DNA of 64,000 nucleotides. Source: Buchnera aphidicola (Muscaphis stroyani) (lineage in GTDB: Bacteria > Pseudomonadota > Gammaproteobacteria > Enterobacterales > Enterobacteriaceae). The first letter of the stretch is position 1; every line of letters starts with the position of its first letter. The notes beneath the pieces were generated by a model, which had not been told where the DNA came from, ran no database searches, and was given only the letters and a program-made list of their open reading frames with translations. Of this stretch, positions 19,607-30,801 are shown one piece after another. Both the position numbers and the translations under genes were made by a program. The stretch lies in assembly GCF_005080865.1 (NCBI RefSeq), contig NZ_CP034861.1, forward strand, positions 372,001 through 436,000. Direction: 5' to 3'.

Positions 19607-21112
19607 TTAATTAATATAATTTGATCGATTTAACAAAAATTGACACAACAATTCAACAGGACGACCTGTTGCTTCAGCATTTTTACTAGATTTCCATGCA
19701 GTTCCAGCAATATCCAAATGAGCCCAACTATAATTTTGAGTGAAACGAGAAAGAAAACAAGCGGCAGTAATAGCACCTGCTTTCCCATCACCTACATTTG
19801 AAAAATCTGCAAAGTTGGAGTGTAATGATTTTTGATATTCTGAAAATAAAGGTAATCTCCATATTTTGTCATCGGTTTGATTTGCAGCATTATTCAACTC
19901 ATCAGCAAGAGAATCGTCGTTGCTAAAAAGACCACTAGCGCAGTCTCCTAAAGCGGTAACGCAAGCTCCAGTTAAAGTGGCAATATCAATGACCGTTAAA
20001 GGAGAAAAACGATTCAAATATGTTAAAACATCACATAAAACTAAACGACCTTCAGCATCAGTATTTAATATTTCCACTGTTTGACCTGACATAGTTTTTA
20101 ATATGTCTCCGGGTCTAAAAGATTTACTACTAAGCATGTTTTCGCAACCTGCTAAAAAACCTATTATTGTTAATGGTAATTTTAATTTTGCAGCCATTAA
20201 AATACAACCGTACACAGCTGCAGCGCCGCACATATCATATTTCATTTCATTCATTTTTTCAGAAGATTTTATAGATATTCCTCCAGAATCAAAAGTTAAT
20301 CCTTTTCCGACTAAAGCAATTGGTTTATTTTCATTGAAATTTGCTGCAGAATATTTAATTATAGACATTAATGGTTTATTTTTAGACCCTTTTCCAACAG
20401 CTACATAAGCATTCATTCCTAAATTTGACATTTCTTTACTATTAACACTTTCAACAACAATATTATTTTTGTACTTTGATTCTAATTTCTTAGATTGTAA
20501 AAATAAATATAATGGATTACAAATATTAGGAGGCAAATTACTCATTTTTTTTGCAGCTTCAACGCTTTTACTAATTGCTAATCCATGTTGTAAAGCAACA
20601 TTCGATAAATTGACATCATTTTTATTTGATATACTTAATATTATTTCATTAAGATTATCAAATTCTTTTAATGTATTTCCTAACTTAAAAGTTTTATATA
20701 AAGATTCTGTTATAGAATTAATTATTATTCTAACAGTCCAATATATGTTATTTTTTTTGATATTTAATTCAGATAAACAACACACAGCTTTCTTAATAAC
20801 AGTGTTTTTTAACGCTTTTACCATATGTTTTAGTATTTTTTTAAATTCATGTTTATTAATTAAATCTACTCCACCACAACCGACTAATAAAATTCTCTTT
20901 ACTGTAACATTAGGAATATTATAAATTAAAAGTGTATGACCAATTTTTCCTGAAATATCGCCTGATTCTAATAAATTCATAATATAACCATTACTTTTTG
21001 TATCGAGTTTTTTAGCAGAACAAGAAAGAATTTTATTCTCAAATATACCAACTATTATACAATCAGATTGATTGTCATCCAAACTATGATGTTTTATACA
21101 AAAATTTATCAT
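19607..21112 (-). CDS. pepA: Leucyl aminopeptidase PepA
   Basis: Hexameric M17 metallo-aminopeptidase, 501 aa (E. coli 503). Metal ligands and active site are visible: Lys and Asp in GKGLTFDSGGISIK, the Asp in MKYDMCGAAAV, and Asp/Glu in NTDAEGRLVL, which also carries the active-site Arg. In E. coli PepA doubles as a DNA-binding factor in Xer recombination at cer and in carAB regulation. The N-terminal DNA-binding part here is diverged and lysine-rich, so only the peptidase role is inferred. It is divergent from argF across 238 bases. Confidence 0.96.
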   Translation of the reverse strand: MINFCIKHHSLDDNQSDCIIVGIFENKILSCSAKKLDTKSNGYIMNLLESGDISGKIGHTLLIYNIPNVTVKRILLVGCGGVDLINKHEFKKILKHMVKALKNTVIKKAVCCLSELNIKKNNIYWTVRIIINSITESLYKTFKLGNTLKEFDNLNEIILSISNKNDVNLSNVALQHGLAISKSVEAAKKMSNLPPNICNPLYLFLQSKKLESKYKNNIVVESVNSKEMSNLGMNAYVAVGKGSKNKPLMSIIKYSAANFNENKPIALVGKGLTFDSGGISIKSSEKMNEMKYDMCGAAAVYGCILMAAKLKLPLTIIGFLAGCENMLSSKSFRPGDILKTMSGQTVEILNTDAEGRLVLCDVLTYLNRFSPLTVIDIATLTGACVTALGDCASGLFSNDDSLADELNNAANQTDDKIWRLPLFSEYQKSLHSNFADFSNVGDGKAGAITAACFLSRFTQNYSWAHLDIAGTAWKSSKNAEATGRPVELLCQFLLNRSNYIN

Positions 21113-21350
21113 TTGAAATCTTCTTAAAATTTATATTTATATTCATTATTTTAATACAAAAAAATATTTATTAAAATATGATAATTAATTATAATAAAGA
21201 AATTAATTACTAACATAGTTAAATTTTTACTTGAAATAAAATAAAAATATAATTTTATTATAAAAAGTTAAAAAAATTTAATTTAATGAAAAGTAATGTA
21301 CTTGTATCAATATTGTTAAAATTCACTTCTATTTTATTAGAGAATTCATT

Positions 21351-22367
21351 ATGAACTCTTTTTATCAGCGCCATTTTTTAAAATTGTCAGATTTTACTTG
21401 TTCAGAATTAAAAAAAATTATTTCTTTATCTAAAAAACTTAAAGTACTAAAGAAAAAAAATAAAGAAATTCCAATGCTTAGAAAAAAAAATATTGTTTTA
21501 ATTTTTGAAAAAGAATCCACTCGAACAAGATGTTCTTTTGAAGTTGCTGCATTTGATCAAGGAGCTAATGTTACCTATTTAGGCCCAGGGAGCACTCATC
21601 TTGGAACTAAAGAATCAATTGAGGATACTGCAAAAATACTTGGAAGAATGTACGATGGAATACAGTATAGAGGACACAATCATGAAATTATAGAAACTTT
21701 ATCGAAATATTCCAATGTACCAGTATGGAACGGATTAACTGAAAAATTTCATCCAACACAATTAATATCTGATTTATTCACTATACAAGAAATATTTCCA
21801 AATAAAAAATTTTCTGACATTAAATGCGCATATGTTGGAGACGCTCGTAATAATATAGGAAACAGTTTATTAGAAGCTGCGTCTATTGTCGGATTAGATT
21901 TACGTTTGATATCTCCTAAAAAATATTGGCCAGAAAAAAAATTTTTTATTACATGTCAAAAAAGATCTCAAAAAAATAATGGAAAAGTAATTTGTACTGA
22001 AAATATTCTTCATGGAATAGAAAATGTAGATTTCATTTACACTGATGTTTGGGTATCTATGGGAGAATCAGCTGAAATATGGGAAAAAAGAATTAAATTG
22101 TTAAGAAAATACCAAGTAAACGATGAAATGTTAAACATGACTAATAATACTCAAATAAAAGTATTGCATTGCCTTCCTGCTTTACATGATCAAAAAACTG
22201 AAATCAGCAAGTCTATTTTAAAACAGTACGCACTTAAAAATGGCATAGAAATCACAAATGATGTTTTTAAAAAACATGAAAACATTATTTTTGAACAAGC
22301 AGAAAATAGATTGCATACTATAAAATCTATTTTATTACTAAGTCTGTTGAAAAATGTAGACCTTTAG
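21351..22367 (+). CDS. argF: Ornithine carbamoyltransferase
   Basis: Converts ornithine and carbamoyl phosphate to citrulline in arginine synthesis. It is 338 aa (E. coli ArgI 334). The carbamoyl-phosphate loop is [21 protein letters not shown] follows in FHPTQLISD, and the catalytic Cys is in HCLPALHD. The SMG loop is VSMGE. E. coli names two paralogues argF and argI; position near valS-pepA and pyrBI corresponds to argI. No clear ARG box was found in the upstream spacer. Citrulline output feeds argG/argH, not in this window. Confidence 0.96.
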   Translation: MNSFYQRHFLKLSDFTCSELKKIISLSKKLKVLKKKNKEIPMLRKKNIVLIFEKESTRTRCSFEVAAFDQGANVTYLGPGSTHLGTKESIEDTAKILGRMYDGIQYRGHNHEIIETLSKYSNVPVWNGLTEKFHPTQLISDLFTIQEIFPNKKFSDIKCAYVGDARNNIGNSLLEAASIVGLDLRLISPKKYWPEKKFFITCQKRSQKNNGKVICTENILHGIENVDFIYTDVWVSMGESAEIWEKRIKLLRKYQVNDEMLNMTNNTQIKVLHCLPALHDQKTEISKSILKQYALKNGIEITNDVFKKHENIIFEQAENRLHTIKSILLLSLLKNVDL

Positions 22368-22485
22368 ATATATTTTAAAAAATTAAAATTTTATATATTT
22401 TAATATTAACTGAGTGTTGTATTATTTTTTTAATTTTAAAAAAAATACTTTATATCATCTATTTTAAAAAAAGGAAAAATTGCAG

Positions 22486-23417
22486 TTGATAAATTCATTA
22501 TATAAAAAAAATATAATTTCTATAAATGATCTGAAACGTAATGAATTAGAATTAGTTTTAGAAAAATCAGAGATACTAAAAAAAAAAATAATCAAACTCT
22601 TCTAAAAAATAAGATCGTCGCCAGTTGTTTTTTTGAAGCCTCTACTCGAACTCGTCTATCTTTTGAAACTGCTCTTCATCGTTTAGGCGCTTCCGTAATA
22701 GGATTTGCTGACGGAAATAATATTTCTTTAGGAAAAAAAGGAGAAACTCTAGCAGATACAATTTCTGTTATTAGTTCTTATGTAGATGGAATTATTATTC
22801 GACATCCTCAAGAAGGATCAGCACGTTTAGCATCTGAATTTTCTAATGGTATACCAATATTCAATGCAGGAGATGGATCCAACCAACATCCTACTCAAAC
22901 TTTGTTGGATTTATTTACGATTAAAGAGACACAAACTAGATTGTGCAATTTAAATATAGCTATGGTAGGAGATCTTAAATATGGCAGAACTGTTCATTCT
23001 TTAACACAAGCTCTTGCGAAATTCAGAAACAATAAATTTTTCTTCATTTCACCTGATGCATTAAAAATGCCAAATTATATAAATGATATGCTTTATAAAA
23101 AAAACATCTATTGGAAAAGATGTCAAAATATTGAAGAAATAATTTCTGAAATAGACATTCTGTACATGACGAGAGTTCAAAAAGAAAGGCTAGATCCTAC
23201 TGAATATGCAAACGCTAAATCAAAATTTGTTTTATATGCTAAAAATTTAAAAAATGCTCGAAGCAATTTAAAAATATTACATCCACTTCCTCGAATAGAT
23301 GAAATAAATCACGATGTTGACTATACTCCTTACGCTTGGTATTTTAAACAAGCAGAAAATGGCATTTATACACGTCAAGCAATTTTATCTTTAGTATTAA
23401 TTGAGAAATATTCATAA
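22486..23417 (+). CDS. pyrB: Aspartate carbamoyltransferase catalytic subunit, frameshifted in a poly(A) run
   Basis: Catalytic chain of ATCase. The best start is TTG 22486 with AGGA ten bases upstream, which aligns residue for residue with the E. coli N-terminus ([12 protein letters not shown]). After about 31 codons the frame meets 11 As (22578-22588) and stops at TAA soon after. The rest, from [26 protein letters not shown] to the end, is in the next frame. One added A gives 310 aa against 311 in E. coli. The active-site loops [14 protein letters not shown] and the 80s loop are intact. pyrI follows after 2 nt. The alternatives are slippage rescue, undercalled sequence or early pseudogene. 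The portion from 22902 is open with an internal ATG. Confidence 0.9.
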
Positions 23418-23419
23418 AA

Positions 23420-23881
23420 ATGCAAATTAATAAACTTCAAGTAGAAGCAATTAAATCTGGAAGTGTTATAGATCATATTCCAGCTCATATTGGTTTTAAG
23501 CTACTATCTCTATTTAGATTTACTGAAACAGAAAAACGCATTACCATTGGTTTAAATTTGCCTTCTAAAAAAATAGGAAAAAAAGATATTATAAAAATTG
23601 AAAATACTTTTCTAAGTGATGATCAAATCAATCAATTAGCTATTTATGCTCCGTACGCGACAGTTAACTATATTAATCAATACAATTTAGTAGAAAAAAC
23701 TTTTCCTACTTTACCTAAAAAAATAGATCGCATTCTAATATGTCCAAATAGCAATTGCATTAGTCACAATCACTGTATAACTTCTAGTTTTATTTTTAAA
23801 AAAGATATGAATGATAACATGTATTTAAAATGCAAATATTGCGAAAAAGAATTTTCTAAAAACACAGTTTTATCACATTAA
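23420..23881 (+). CDS. pyrI: Aspartate carbamoyltransferase regulatory chain
   Basis: Regulatory chain that binds CTP/ATP and joins catalytic trimers; 153 aa, the E. coli length. The zinc domain has its four cysteines in CPNSNC and CKYC, and the N-terminal allosteric domain shows [14 protein letters not shown]. It starts two bases after the pyrB stop, so it is co-translated with whatever pyrB message is made. Its intact frame argues that the holoenzyme is still in use and that pyrB is not yet dead. Confidence 0.96.
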   Translation: MQINKLQVEAIKSGSVIDHIPAHIGFKLLSLFRFTETEKRITIGLNLPSKKIGKKDIIKIENTFLSDDQINQLAIYAPYATVNYINQYNLVEKTFPTLPKKIDRILICPNSNCISHNHCITSSFIFKKDMNDNMYLKCKYCEKEFSKNTVLSH

Positions 23882-23929
23882 AAAATAAAACCATCACTAT
23901 TTAAAACAACAGGAATAAGATGATATTTT

Positions 23930-24322
23930 ATGAATCAAATAATTATGACAAAACAAGCGCCTAAAGCCATTGGCCCTTATTCTCAAGCAATAAAAATAGA
24001 AAATTTTTTAATGATATCCGGACAAATACCAATTGATGTAAAATCTGGTTGTATTCCAGAAAACATAGCTGAACAAACTTATATTGTATTAAACAATATA
24101 AAATCTATTATTGATGAAGCTGGATTTTCATTAAGAAATATTATTAAAACTACAGTTTTTACTACTAATTTAAAAAAAATTGATATAATTAATGAAATTT
24201 ATAAGAAATTTTTTAAAGATCATCAATCACATTTTCCTGCTCGATCTTGTGTGGAAGTTCAAGCGCTACCAAGAAATGTAAAAATAGAAATTGAAGCAAT
24301 TGCGTTTAAGAAAAATAATTAA
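23930..24322 (+). CDS. ridA: RidA/YjgF 2-iminobutanoate deaminase
   Basis: Small trimeric enzyme that hydrolyses reactive enamine/imine intermediates made by PLP enzymes such as threonine dehydratase. It is 130 aa (E. coli 128). The conserved Arg105 sits in FPARSCVEV, with QAPKAIGPYSQA at the N-terminus and SGQIP in the core. It keeps its E. coli place after pyrBI. Preserved isoleucine synthesis would explain its retention, since the imines arise in that pathway. Confidence 0.95.
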   Translation: MNQIIMTKQAPKAIGPYSQAIKIENFLMISGQIPIDVKSGCIPENIAEQTYIVLNNIKSIIDEAGFSLRNIIKTTVFTTNLKKIDIINEIYKKFFKDHQSHFPARSCVEVQALPRNVKIEIEAIAFKKNN

Positions 24323-24421
24323 TACTTATTTTAAATAGTCATATAAAAAATATAAAATATATTTTGATGCAACATAATATACAAAATTTTTTTAATAATT
24401 TTAGACATATAAAATATTTAA

Positions 24422-24440
24422 TATGCCGCAAAGCGGCATA
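24422..24440 (-). terminator. Hairpin after deaD, possible terminator
   Basis: Perfect 8-bp stem TATGCCGC / GCGGCATA with an AAA loop (TTT on the minus strand), five bases beyond the deaD stop codon. Downstream on the minus strand is TTAAATATTTTATA, a weak U-rich tail. It is one of very few GC-rich palindromes in the window. On the + strand it could also close ridA transcripts, but no T-run follows. Confidence 0.55.
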
Positions 24441-24445
24441 AAAAA

Positions 24446-26242
24446 TCATACCTTTCTGCGACGGGAAAAAGATGATGTTCTCTTATTTACAAGTATTGAA
24501 GATTTAGTTATAGGTTTTTCAAGGAAACGATGATTGTTATTTTTAACTTTATCAAATGAATAGCGATTATACGACTTGTTTTCATAAAATCTTGAATCTT
24601 TTAATAATTTTATGTTTATAGGTTTATTTAAAATTTTAGTTCGTATAAACTTTTGTAATAAATCTTTTGAAAGTCCTTTAGGTAGTTCAATAGTAGAGTA
24701 AGTAGAAAACAACTTTACATTTCCAATGTAACGACTATTAATTTCGCCTTCATTTGCAATTGCTCCGACTATATGACGAATTTCAACTCCATCATTACGC
24801 CCTATTTCTATACGATATAAATCAACTGGTTTCATATCTTTTCGTTCTCGTCGATTTCTATTATTTCGATACTCTTCGCGACGACGATCTTTTTTAAATA
24901 TGAATTCTCGAGAATGAATGTTTCTATCTGGCTTGATAATTAAGGGTCTCTCACCCTGAGCCATTTTTAACAAAGCGGCTGCTAAAGTTTTAATGTCTAA
25001 ATCATCTGTTAGATATAGTTTACTTAGTAAAGAAGTATATTCATCTAAATCTTTGCTTTCTAATTGTTGTTGAACTTTTTTTGAAAATTGTTCTAAACGT
25101 CTTTGACATAACAATTCAATTTTTGGCAACTGAACTTCGGGAATTGATTGTTTTATAGTACGTTCAATATTTCTTAATAAACGACGTTCACGATTTTCTA
25201 CAAATAATAAAGCTCGACCTGTACGACCAGCTCGACCTGTACGACCTATTCGATGCACATAAGATTCTGAATCCATAGGAATGTCATAGTTAATAACAAA
25301 ACTAATTCTATCTACGTCTAAACCACGAGCAGCAACATCTGTAGCGATTAAAATATCTAATCGACCATTTTTTAATCTTTCTAAGGTTTGCTCTCGAAGC
25401 GCTTGGTTCATGTCTCCATTTAAAGCTGCGCTATTGTATCCATTTTTTTCTAAAGCCTCAGAAACTTCTAAAGTAGCACTTTTAGTCCTAACAAAAATAA
25501 TAGTAGCAGAAAAGTCTTCAGCTTCTAAAAAACGGATCAAAGCGTCAGTTTTTCTACCATAAACTATCCAATAACTTTGTTTTATATCTGGACGAGTTGT
25601 TATGTTGGATTGTATTTTTATTTCTTGAGGATTTTTCATAAATCTTTTGGAGATTCTACGTATTGCTGCTGGCATAGTAGCTGAAAATAATGCAGTTTGA
25701 TGTTCTTTAGGGATTTCAGATAAAATTGTTTCTACATCTTCAATAAACCCCATTCTTAGCATCTCATCTGCTTCATCTAAAACTAATCCATGTAAATTGG
25801 AAAGATTTAAAGTTTCTCTTTTTAAATGATCTAATAAGCGTCCAGGAGTTCCTACAACAATTTGAGGTCCTTGTCGCAATGCTCGAAGTTGTAACTCATA
25901 TCTTTGACCACCGTATAAAGGTAATACGTTTACCCCAATCATATATTTAGAAAAAGCTGAAAAAGCCTCTGCGACTTGAACTGCTAACTCTCTTGTTGGA
26001 GCTAAAACTAAAATTTGAGGTGCTTTTAACGAAACTTCTAAGTTATTCAACAAAGGCAAAGCAAAAGCAGCTGTTTTACCACTCCCCGTCTGAGCCATTC
26101 CTAAAACATCACGACCTTTGAGTAGAAGAGGAATGCAAGCTAATTGAATGGGAGAAGGTTTAACATATCCCATTTCGTTTAAAGATTGAATAATAAAAGA
26201 ATTTAAACCAAGAAAAGAAAATGTGCTTTCAATATGAGTCAT
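24446..26242 (-). CDS. deaD: DEAD-box RNA helicase DeaD/CsdA
   Basis: Cold-shock RNA helicase for 50S assembly and mRNA decay, 598 aa (E. coli 629). Motifs in order: Q motif ([10 protein letters not shown]), Walker [19 protein letters not shown] in [12 protein letters not shown], and [11 protein letters not shown]. An Arg-rich segment ([19 protein letters not shown]) and an RNA-binding DbpA-like domain ([22 protein letters not shown]) follow. The tail is basic and shortened. It lies downstream of pnp, as in E. coli, but without nlpI between them. Confidence 0.96.
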   Translation of the reverse strand: MTHIESTFSFLGLNSFIIQSLNEMGYVKPSPIQLACIPLLLKGRDVLGMAQTGSGKTAAFALPLLNNLEVSLKAPQILVLAPTRELAVQVAEAFSAFSKYMIGVNVLPLYGGQRYELQLRALRQGPQIVVGTPGRLLDHLKRETLNLSNLHGLVLDEADEMLRMGFIEDVETILSEIPKEHQTALFSATMPAAIRRISKRFMKNPQEIKIQSNITTRPDIKQSYWIVYGRKTDALIRFLEAEDFSATIIFVRTKSATLEVSEALEKNGYNSAALNGDMNQALREQTLERLKNGRLDILIATDVAARGLDVDRISFVINYDIPMDSESYVHRIGRTGRAGRTGRALLFVENRERRLLRNIERTIKQSIPEVQLPKIELLCQRRLEQFSKKVQQQLESKDLDEYTSLLSKLYLTDDLDIKTLAAALLKMAQGERPLIIKPDRNIHSREFIFKKDRRREEYRNNRNRRERKDMKPVDLYRIEIGRNDGVEIRHIVGAIANEGEINSRYIGNVKLFSTYSTIELPKGLSKDLLQKFIRTKILNKPINIKLLKDSRFYENKSYNRYSFDKVKNNNHRFLEKPITKSSILVNKRTSSFSRRRKV

Positions 26243-26642
26243 GCAGTAGATATGCCTTTTAAGTTACAGTAGCCAGTCTACATAAATCATGATGAAAATA
26301 TTATATATTCTCATTGAAAGGTGTGAACCGGCAAAAAATTAGTTAATTTAAAAATAAGTAAATAAATTTGTATTAAATACAAAGATTAAAAAATATATTT
26401 ATTATTTATTGCTAATGATTTTTTAGATATATACAATATATTTTAAAAAAATAACATTAGCAATCTATTAAATTTTTTTATTATTAAATATAGTTTAATA
26501 TCAACAAAAATTTAAAATAAAATTAATTCAAGTAATAAAAAATTAAAAAAAATACTATTTTATATGGTACTATTTGATAAGACATAAATCTATATTTTAT
26601 TAAAAATAAAAAATTTTTTATCTATGAGTAATAATAATTATA
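26243..26642 (-). other. Gene-free spacer between pnp and deaD (nlpI site)
   Basis: 400 bases without a coding frame. In E. coli the lipoprotein gene nlpI lies here; no remnant is recognisable. A relatively GC-rich patch just upstream of deaD (26264-26338) may hold its leader. E. coli deaD also has a long 5' UTR, but the comparison is only suggestive. Confidence 0.5.
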
Positions 26643-28766
26643 TCAGATAATAATATTTTTTATAGATGTATTAGAGATAATAGAGTTTTTGACTTCTTTA
26701 ATACTTAATCTTAAACGTCCTTGACGATCTATTTCTAGTACTTTCACTAAAACTTTTTGATTAATTGTTAAATGATCAGAAACTTTATCCACTCTTTTTT
26801 CAGAAATTTGAGAAATATGAACTAAACCTTCTTTTCCTAATCCAATAGAAATAAAAGCTCCAAAATCAACAATGCGAGTAACTTTACCAGAATAAATTTT
26901 ACCAACCTCTATTTCAGCTGTAATTTCTTGAATTCTTTGAATAGCATGTTTTGCTTTTTCTTGAATAGAAGCTGATATTTTAACAGTTCCATCATCTTCA
27001 ATTTCAATGATTGTTCCAGTTTCTTCTGTAAGCATTCGAATAACTGAACCTCCTTTTCCAATTACATCCTTAATTTTTTCAGGATTTATTTTAATAGTAT
27101 GAATTCGAGGAGCGAATTCAGAAATTTCACTTCTATGAATACTCAAAGCTCGTTTCATTACATTCAAAATATGCAATCGAGCCGCTTTAGCTTCATTTAA
27201 AGCTTTATGCATAATTTCATTTGTAATACCTTCTATTTTAATATCCATTTGCAATGCTGTAATACCTTCTTCAGTTCCAGATACTTTAAAATCCATATCT
27301 CCTAAATGATCCTCATCTCCTAAAATATCTGAAAGCAATACATATTTATCTCCTTCTTTAACTAAACCCATTGATATTCCAGCAACAGCTGATTTTATAG
27401 GAACTCCAGCATCCATTAAAGCTAAAGATGCTCCACAAACAGAAGCCATAGAAGAGGACCCATTAGATTCAGTGATTTCAGATACTATTCTAATAGTATA
27501 TGGAAAATCATCTAATTTAGGCATTACTGCTAAAAGACTTTTTTTTGCTAAACGACCATGTCCGATCTCTCGTCTCTTAGGTGATCCCACTATTCCTATT
27601 TCTCCAACAGAATAAGGAGGAAAATTGTAATGAAATAAAAAATTATCAGTTCTGTCTCCTAATAGTTCATCTAAATTTTGAGCATCTCTAGACGTACCCA
27701 AGGTAACAGAAACTAAAGATTGAGTTTCGCCTCTGGTAAACAAAGAAGATCCATGCGTTCTAGGTAAAACACCTGTACGAACATCTAATGCACGAATCAT
27801 GTCTTTTTCTCTTCCATCAATTCGTGTTTTATTGTTCAATATTCGGTCGCGTACTATTTTTTTTTCTATCTTTTTTAAAACATCTTCAATTTCTATAATA
27901 TTTATATTTGAATTTTCATTTAAAAATAAATTTATTATATCTTCTTTAATAAAACTTAACTTTTCATATCTTTCTTGTTTATCAGAGATAAGATAAGCAT
28001 CTCTTATATTTTGTTCAGATAATTTAATAATTCTAAGCTCCAGTGATTTATCAATTTCTGGATAAGATACAGTCCAAGGTAATTTACTGGCTTCATTTGA
28101 TAAAGAACGAATATTATTAATTACTACTTGTTGTTGTTGATGACCAAAAGAAATAGCGCCTAACATTGTTTCTTCACTGATAATTTTTGCTTCAGCTTCT
28201 ACCATAAGAACAGCATTTTGAGTTCCTGAAACAACTACATCTAAAAAGCTAGACTTCATATCATCACTTGTAGGATTCAGTATATACTGACTGTTAATAT
28301 AACCAACTCTAGACGCAGCAACTGGGCCATAAAATGGAATTCCTGATAAGCTAAGAGCTGTTGATGCACCAATAATCGCTATTATATCAGGATTAATTTG
28401 AGGATTTACTGATACTACTGTAGCTATAATTTGAACCTCATTGAAAAAACCTTTAGGAAATAAAGGTCGAATTGGTCTGTCTATTAGACGTGCTATTAAT
28501 ACTTCATTTTCACTCGGACGCCCTTCTCTTCTAAAAAAACCACCTGGTATCCGACCTGCTGCATATGTACGTTCCTGATAATTTACAGTAAGCGGAAAAA
28601 ATGTTTGATCTGTATTTGTTTTTTTTTGACCTACAACAGTGACAAAAACCGCTGTATCATCCATGCTAGCCATGACTGCAGCAGTCGCTTGCCTAGCCAT
28701 TATACCTGTTTCTAAAGTGATTGTATGCTGGCCATATTGAAATTTACGTACAATGGGATTGAGCAA
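26643..28766 (-). CDS. pnp: Polynucleotide phosphorylase
   Basis: 3'-5' phosphorolytic exoribonuclease, 707 aa (E. coli 711). The start is TTG at 28766 with AAGGAT eight bases upstream; E. coli pnp also starts with TTG, and [15 protein letters not shown] matches. There are two RNase PH-like cores (the second with [26 protein letters not shown]), a KH domain with IGKGGSVIR, and an S1 domain ([21 protein letters not shown]). The C-terminal tail that binds RNase E in E. coli is reduced to a few residues. It follows rpsO as in E. coli. Confidence 0.97.
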   Translation of the reverse strand: MLNPIVRKFQYGQHTITLETGIMARQATAAVMASMDDTAVFVTVVGQKKTNTDQTFFPLTVNYQERTYAAGRIPGGFFRREGRPSENEVLIARLIDRPIRPLFPKGFFNEVQIIATVVSVNPQINPDIIAIIGASTALSLSGIPFYGPVAASRVGYINSQYILNPTSDDMKSSFLDVVVSGTQNAVLMVEAEAKIISEETMLGAISFGHQQQQVVINNIRSLSNEASKLPWTVSYPEIDKSLELRIIKLSEQNIRDAYLISDKQERYEKLSFIKEDIINLFLNENSNINIIEIEDVLKKIEKKIVRDRILNNKTRIDGREKDMIRALDVRTGVLPRTHGSSLFTRGETQSLVSVTLGTSRDAQNLDELLGDRTDNFLFHYNFPPYSVGEIGIVGSPKRREIGHGRLAKKSLLAVMPKLDDFPYTIRIVSEITESNGSSSMASVCGASLALMDAGVPIKSAVAGISMGLVKEGDKYVLLSDILGDEDHLGDMDFKVSGTEEGITALQMDIKIEGITNEIMHKALNEAKAARLHILNVMKRALSIHRSEISEFAPRIHTIKINPEKIKDVIGKGGSVIRMLTEETGTIIEIEDDGTVKISASIQEKAKHAIQRIQEITAEIEVGKIYSGKVTRIVDFGAFISIGLGKEGLVHISQISEKRVDKVSDHLTINQKVLVKVLEIDRQGRLRLSIKEVKNSIISNTSIKNIII

Positions 28767-28941
28767 AATAATATCCTTAATATAAAACTAATTTTGTATA
28801 AATTGATCAGTTACAATCATACTTTTTGGGAATAAAAACGCATTTTTATTCAAAACATTAAAAAATTTATAAAATTCCAATTTTTTTAATTAATGAACAA
28901 TTCTTATACTTTATAAAAAATAACGTAATAAAACTGTAAAA

Positions 28942-28964
28942 AAAGGGCTAGCAAAAAGCCCTTT
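28942..28964 (-). terminator. Rho-independent terminator of rpsO
   Basis: On the minus strand the stem AAAGGGCT pairs with AGCCCTTT around a 7-nt loop and is followed by a run of Ts (complement of the As at 28938-28944). It lies 62 bases beyond the rpsO stop and 176 bases before pnp. This is the position of the rpsO terminator in E. coli, where part of the transcription reads through into pnp. Confidence 0.85.
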
Positions 28965-29025
28965 ATAAATATTTGTAATTTATATTATTTAAGTATTTTA
29001 AAAATTTTTAAAATAATAATATCAA

Positions 29026-29295
29026 CTATCGTCTTAAATTTAATTTTTCAATTAATTCAGAATAACGAGATATATATTTGTTCTTTAAATAATCTAATAA
29101 TTTACGACGTTTTGAAACCATACGCAAAAGACCTCTTCGGCTGCAGTGATCTTTTTTATGATGAATAAAATGCGTCTGAAGATGATCAATTTGAGTAGTC
29201 AGAAGCGCAATTTGAACTTCTGTTTTTCCGCTATCTGCTTTATTTTTACCATATTTTAAAATAATTTTTTTTGTATCAATTAAACCAAAAGACAT
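29026..29295 (-). CDS. rpsO: 30S ribosomal protein S15
   Basis: Primary 16S rRNA-binding protein of the platform, 89 aa as in E. coli. Diagnostic segments are [13 protein letters not shown] (TGSPEVQ-like), [29 protein letters not shown] and the basic C-terminus. A GGAG ribosome binding site precedes the ATG. E. coli S15 represses its own translation through a 5' pseudoknot; I cannot confirm such a structure in this AT-rich leader. Confidence 0.97.
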   Translation of the reverse strand: MSFGLIDTKKIILKYGKNKADSGKTEVQIALLTTQIDHLQTHFIHHKKDHCSRRGLLRMVSKRRKLLDYLKNKYISRYSELIEKLNLRR

Positions 29296-29396
29296 TTAGA
29301 ACTCCAAATAGTTTTAAGTTAGATTAAAAATTTCTAATTCAGTAAAACATTTTGAAAATAATAACATGATCGTCTAAAATTAAACAATGCATAACT

Positions 29397-30362
29397 TTAT
29401 GAGTGAATTTCAGAAATTAATCGATGAGGAATTAATAATTTATTGACATTAATTCTTCCTAACCCAAGAAACTTATTATTCTCTTCTTCAAATACTCGAA
29501 CTAAACTTTTTTTAATATTCGAGTCAAAAATAACTGATTGTCCTGATTTAAAATTGTATGATTTTTTACACGAAAGATAAACTTTAGGAAAAAATGAAAC
29601 AGGACTGTCAATCGGCATTAATAATTCATCTATTTTTTTAAAAAATTTAATATTTTTAATATGTTTAATATTCAGTAACTTATACAAATCAGATATTGTT
29701 ACTAATTTAGAATAAGAATAAGTTGCTACTTGTAATCGACGTAGATTAGCTACATGCGCCCCACATCCCAAATTTTCTCCTAAATCTTCAATAAGAGTAC
29801 GTATATATGTTCCTTTAGAGCAAACAATAATGAATTCTATTAAATTTTTTTCATAACTTAAAAATTCAATTTTATGTATATAAACTCTCCGAGAGTTTCG
29901 ATTAATTTGTAATCCTTTTCGAGCATATTTATACAAAGGTATACCATTATGTTTAATAGCTGAATGCATTGGTGGTATTTGATAAATACAACCTGTAAAC
30001 TTTTTTATTGACGCATCAAGATCGTGAGATGAAAACAAAATGGGTCTTTTTTTTATAATTGCCCCACTAGCGTCAGAAGTGGAAGTTGTTTCACCTAATT
30101 TAGCAATTACATGGTATTTTTTATCAGAAATATTTGAATAATAAGAAAATTTTGTACTCTCTCCAAAACAGATTGGCAACATACCAGTTGCTAAAGGATC
30201 TAAAGTACCAATGTATCCTGCTTTTTTAGCATTAAAAATCAGTTTAACTTCTTGTAAAACATAATTGGAAGATATTCCTTTAGGTTTATCTAATAAAAAA
30301 AATCCATGAATATCTCGTTTTTTACGAGAATTCATTAATTTATCTTTATATTTGTTCATCAT
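29397..30362 (-). CDS. truB: tRNA pseudouridine-55 synthase TruB
   Basis: Makes pseudouridine 55 in tRNA T-loops. It is 321 aa (E. coli 314). The catalytic Asp is in GTLDPLATGMLPIC, with HGFFLLDKPKGISSN before it and CSKGTYIRTLIEDLGE after it; a small PUA-like C-terminal domain ends the protein. The ATG at 30362 overlaps the rbfA stop (TAATG), suggesting coupled translation. An internal ATG at 30335 would align better with the E. coli start, so the first nine residues are uncertain. Confidence 0.95.
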   Translation of the reverse strand: MMNKYKDKLMNSRKKRDIHGFFLLDKPKGISSNYVLQEVKLIFNAKKAGYIGTLDPLATGMLPICFGESTKFSYYSNISDKKYHVIAKLGETTSTSDASGAIIKKRPILFSSHDLDASIKKFTGCIYQIPPMHSAIKHNGIPLYKYARKGLQINRNSRRVYIHKIEFLSYEKNLIEFIIVCSKGTYIRTLIEDLGENLGCGAHVANLRRLQVATYSYSKLVTISDLYKLLNIKHIKNIKFFKKIDELLMPIDSPVSFFPKVYLSCKKSYNFKSGQSVIFDSNIKKSLVRVFEEENNKFLGLGRINVNKLLIPHRLISEIHS

Positions 30363-30730
30363 TAGATATCATTATTTTTTATCAAATTGTTTAATATCAT
30401 AGAGATTTTATTTCCTTGTATCGAAGAACTGTCGTGATAAAAAACAATATTGGGAACTATTCTTAATCTCATTTCTTTGCATAACAATTTCCGAATGTAA
30501 CCAGAAGCTTTATTTAAAATTATCAAAATTTTTTTAGAATTTTCTTTTTTATGATAGTCTAAAAAACTAATAAAAATTTTTGCATTAGATAAATCTTTAG
30601 AAACTTGAACTTCAGATACTGTGATCACTATTTTAAAGCGCGGATCTTTAAGAGAATGATGAATAATCAAAGCTATTTTTTTTTGTATTTCTGATGCAAT
30701 TCGTGACGCTCGACTAAATGATTTGTCCAT
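30362..30730 (-). CDS. rbfA: Ribosome-binding factor A
   Basis: Small KH-like 30S maturation factor, 122 aa (E. coli 133). The family segments SRASRIASEIQKKIALIIHH, DPRF and VSEVQVSKDLSNAKIFISF are clear, and the C-terminal tail is shortened. It sits between infB and truB, as in E. coli, overlaps truB by one base and would be cotranscribed in the nusA-infB-rbfA-truB operon. Confidence 0.96.
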   Translation of the reverse strand: MDKSFSRASRIASEIQKKIALIIHHSLKDPRFKIVITVSEVQVSKDLSNAKIFISFLDYHKKENSKKILIILNKASGYIRKLLCKEMRLRIVPNIVFYHDSSSIQGNKISMILNNLIKNNDI

Positions 30731-30801
30731 AATTATATTACCAAATTAAATATATTATATGGAAAAAAATATAAAATAAATATTTCATGTAAACTATGTT
30801 T

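Noticed and set aside
20103-20924. Two long open frames (101 and 151 codons) opposite pepA
   Set aside because: Antisense to well-conserved pepA, with no start signal; mirror frames of a constrained gene.
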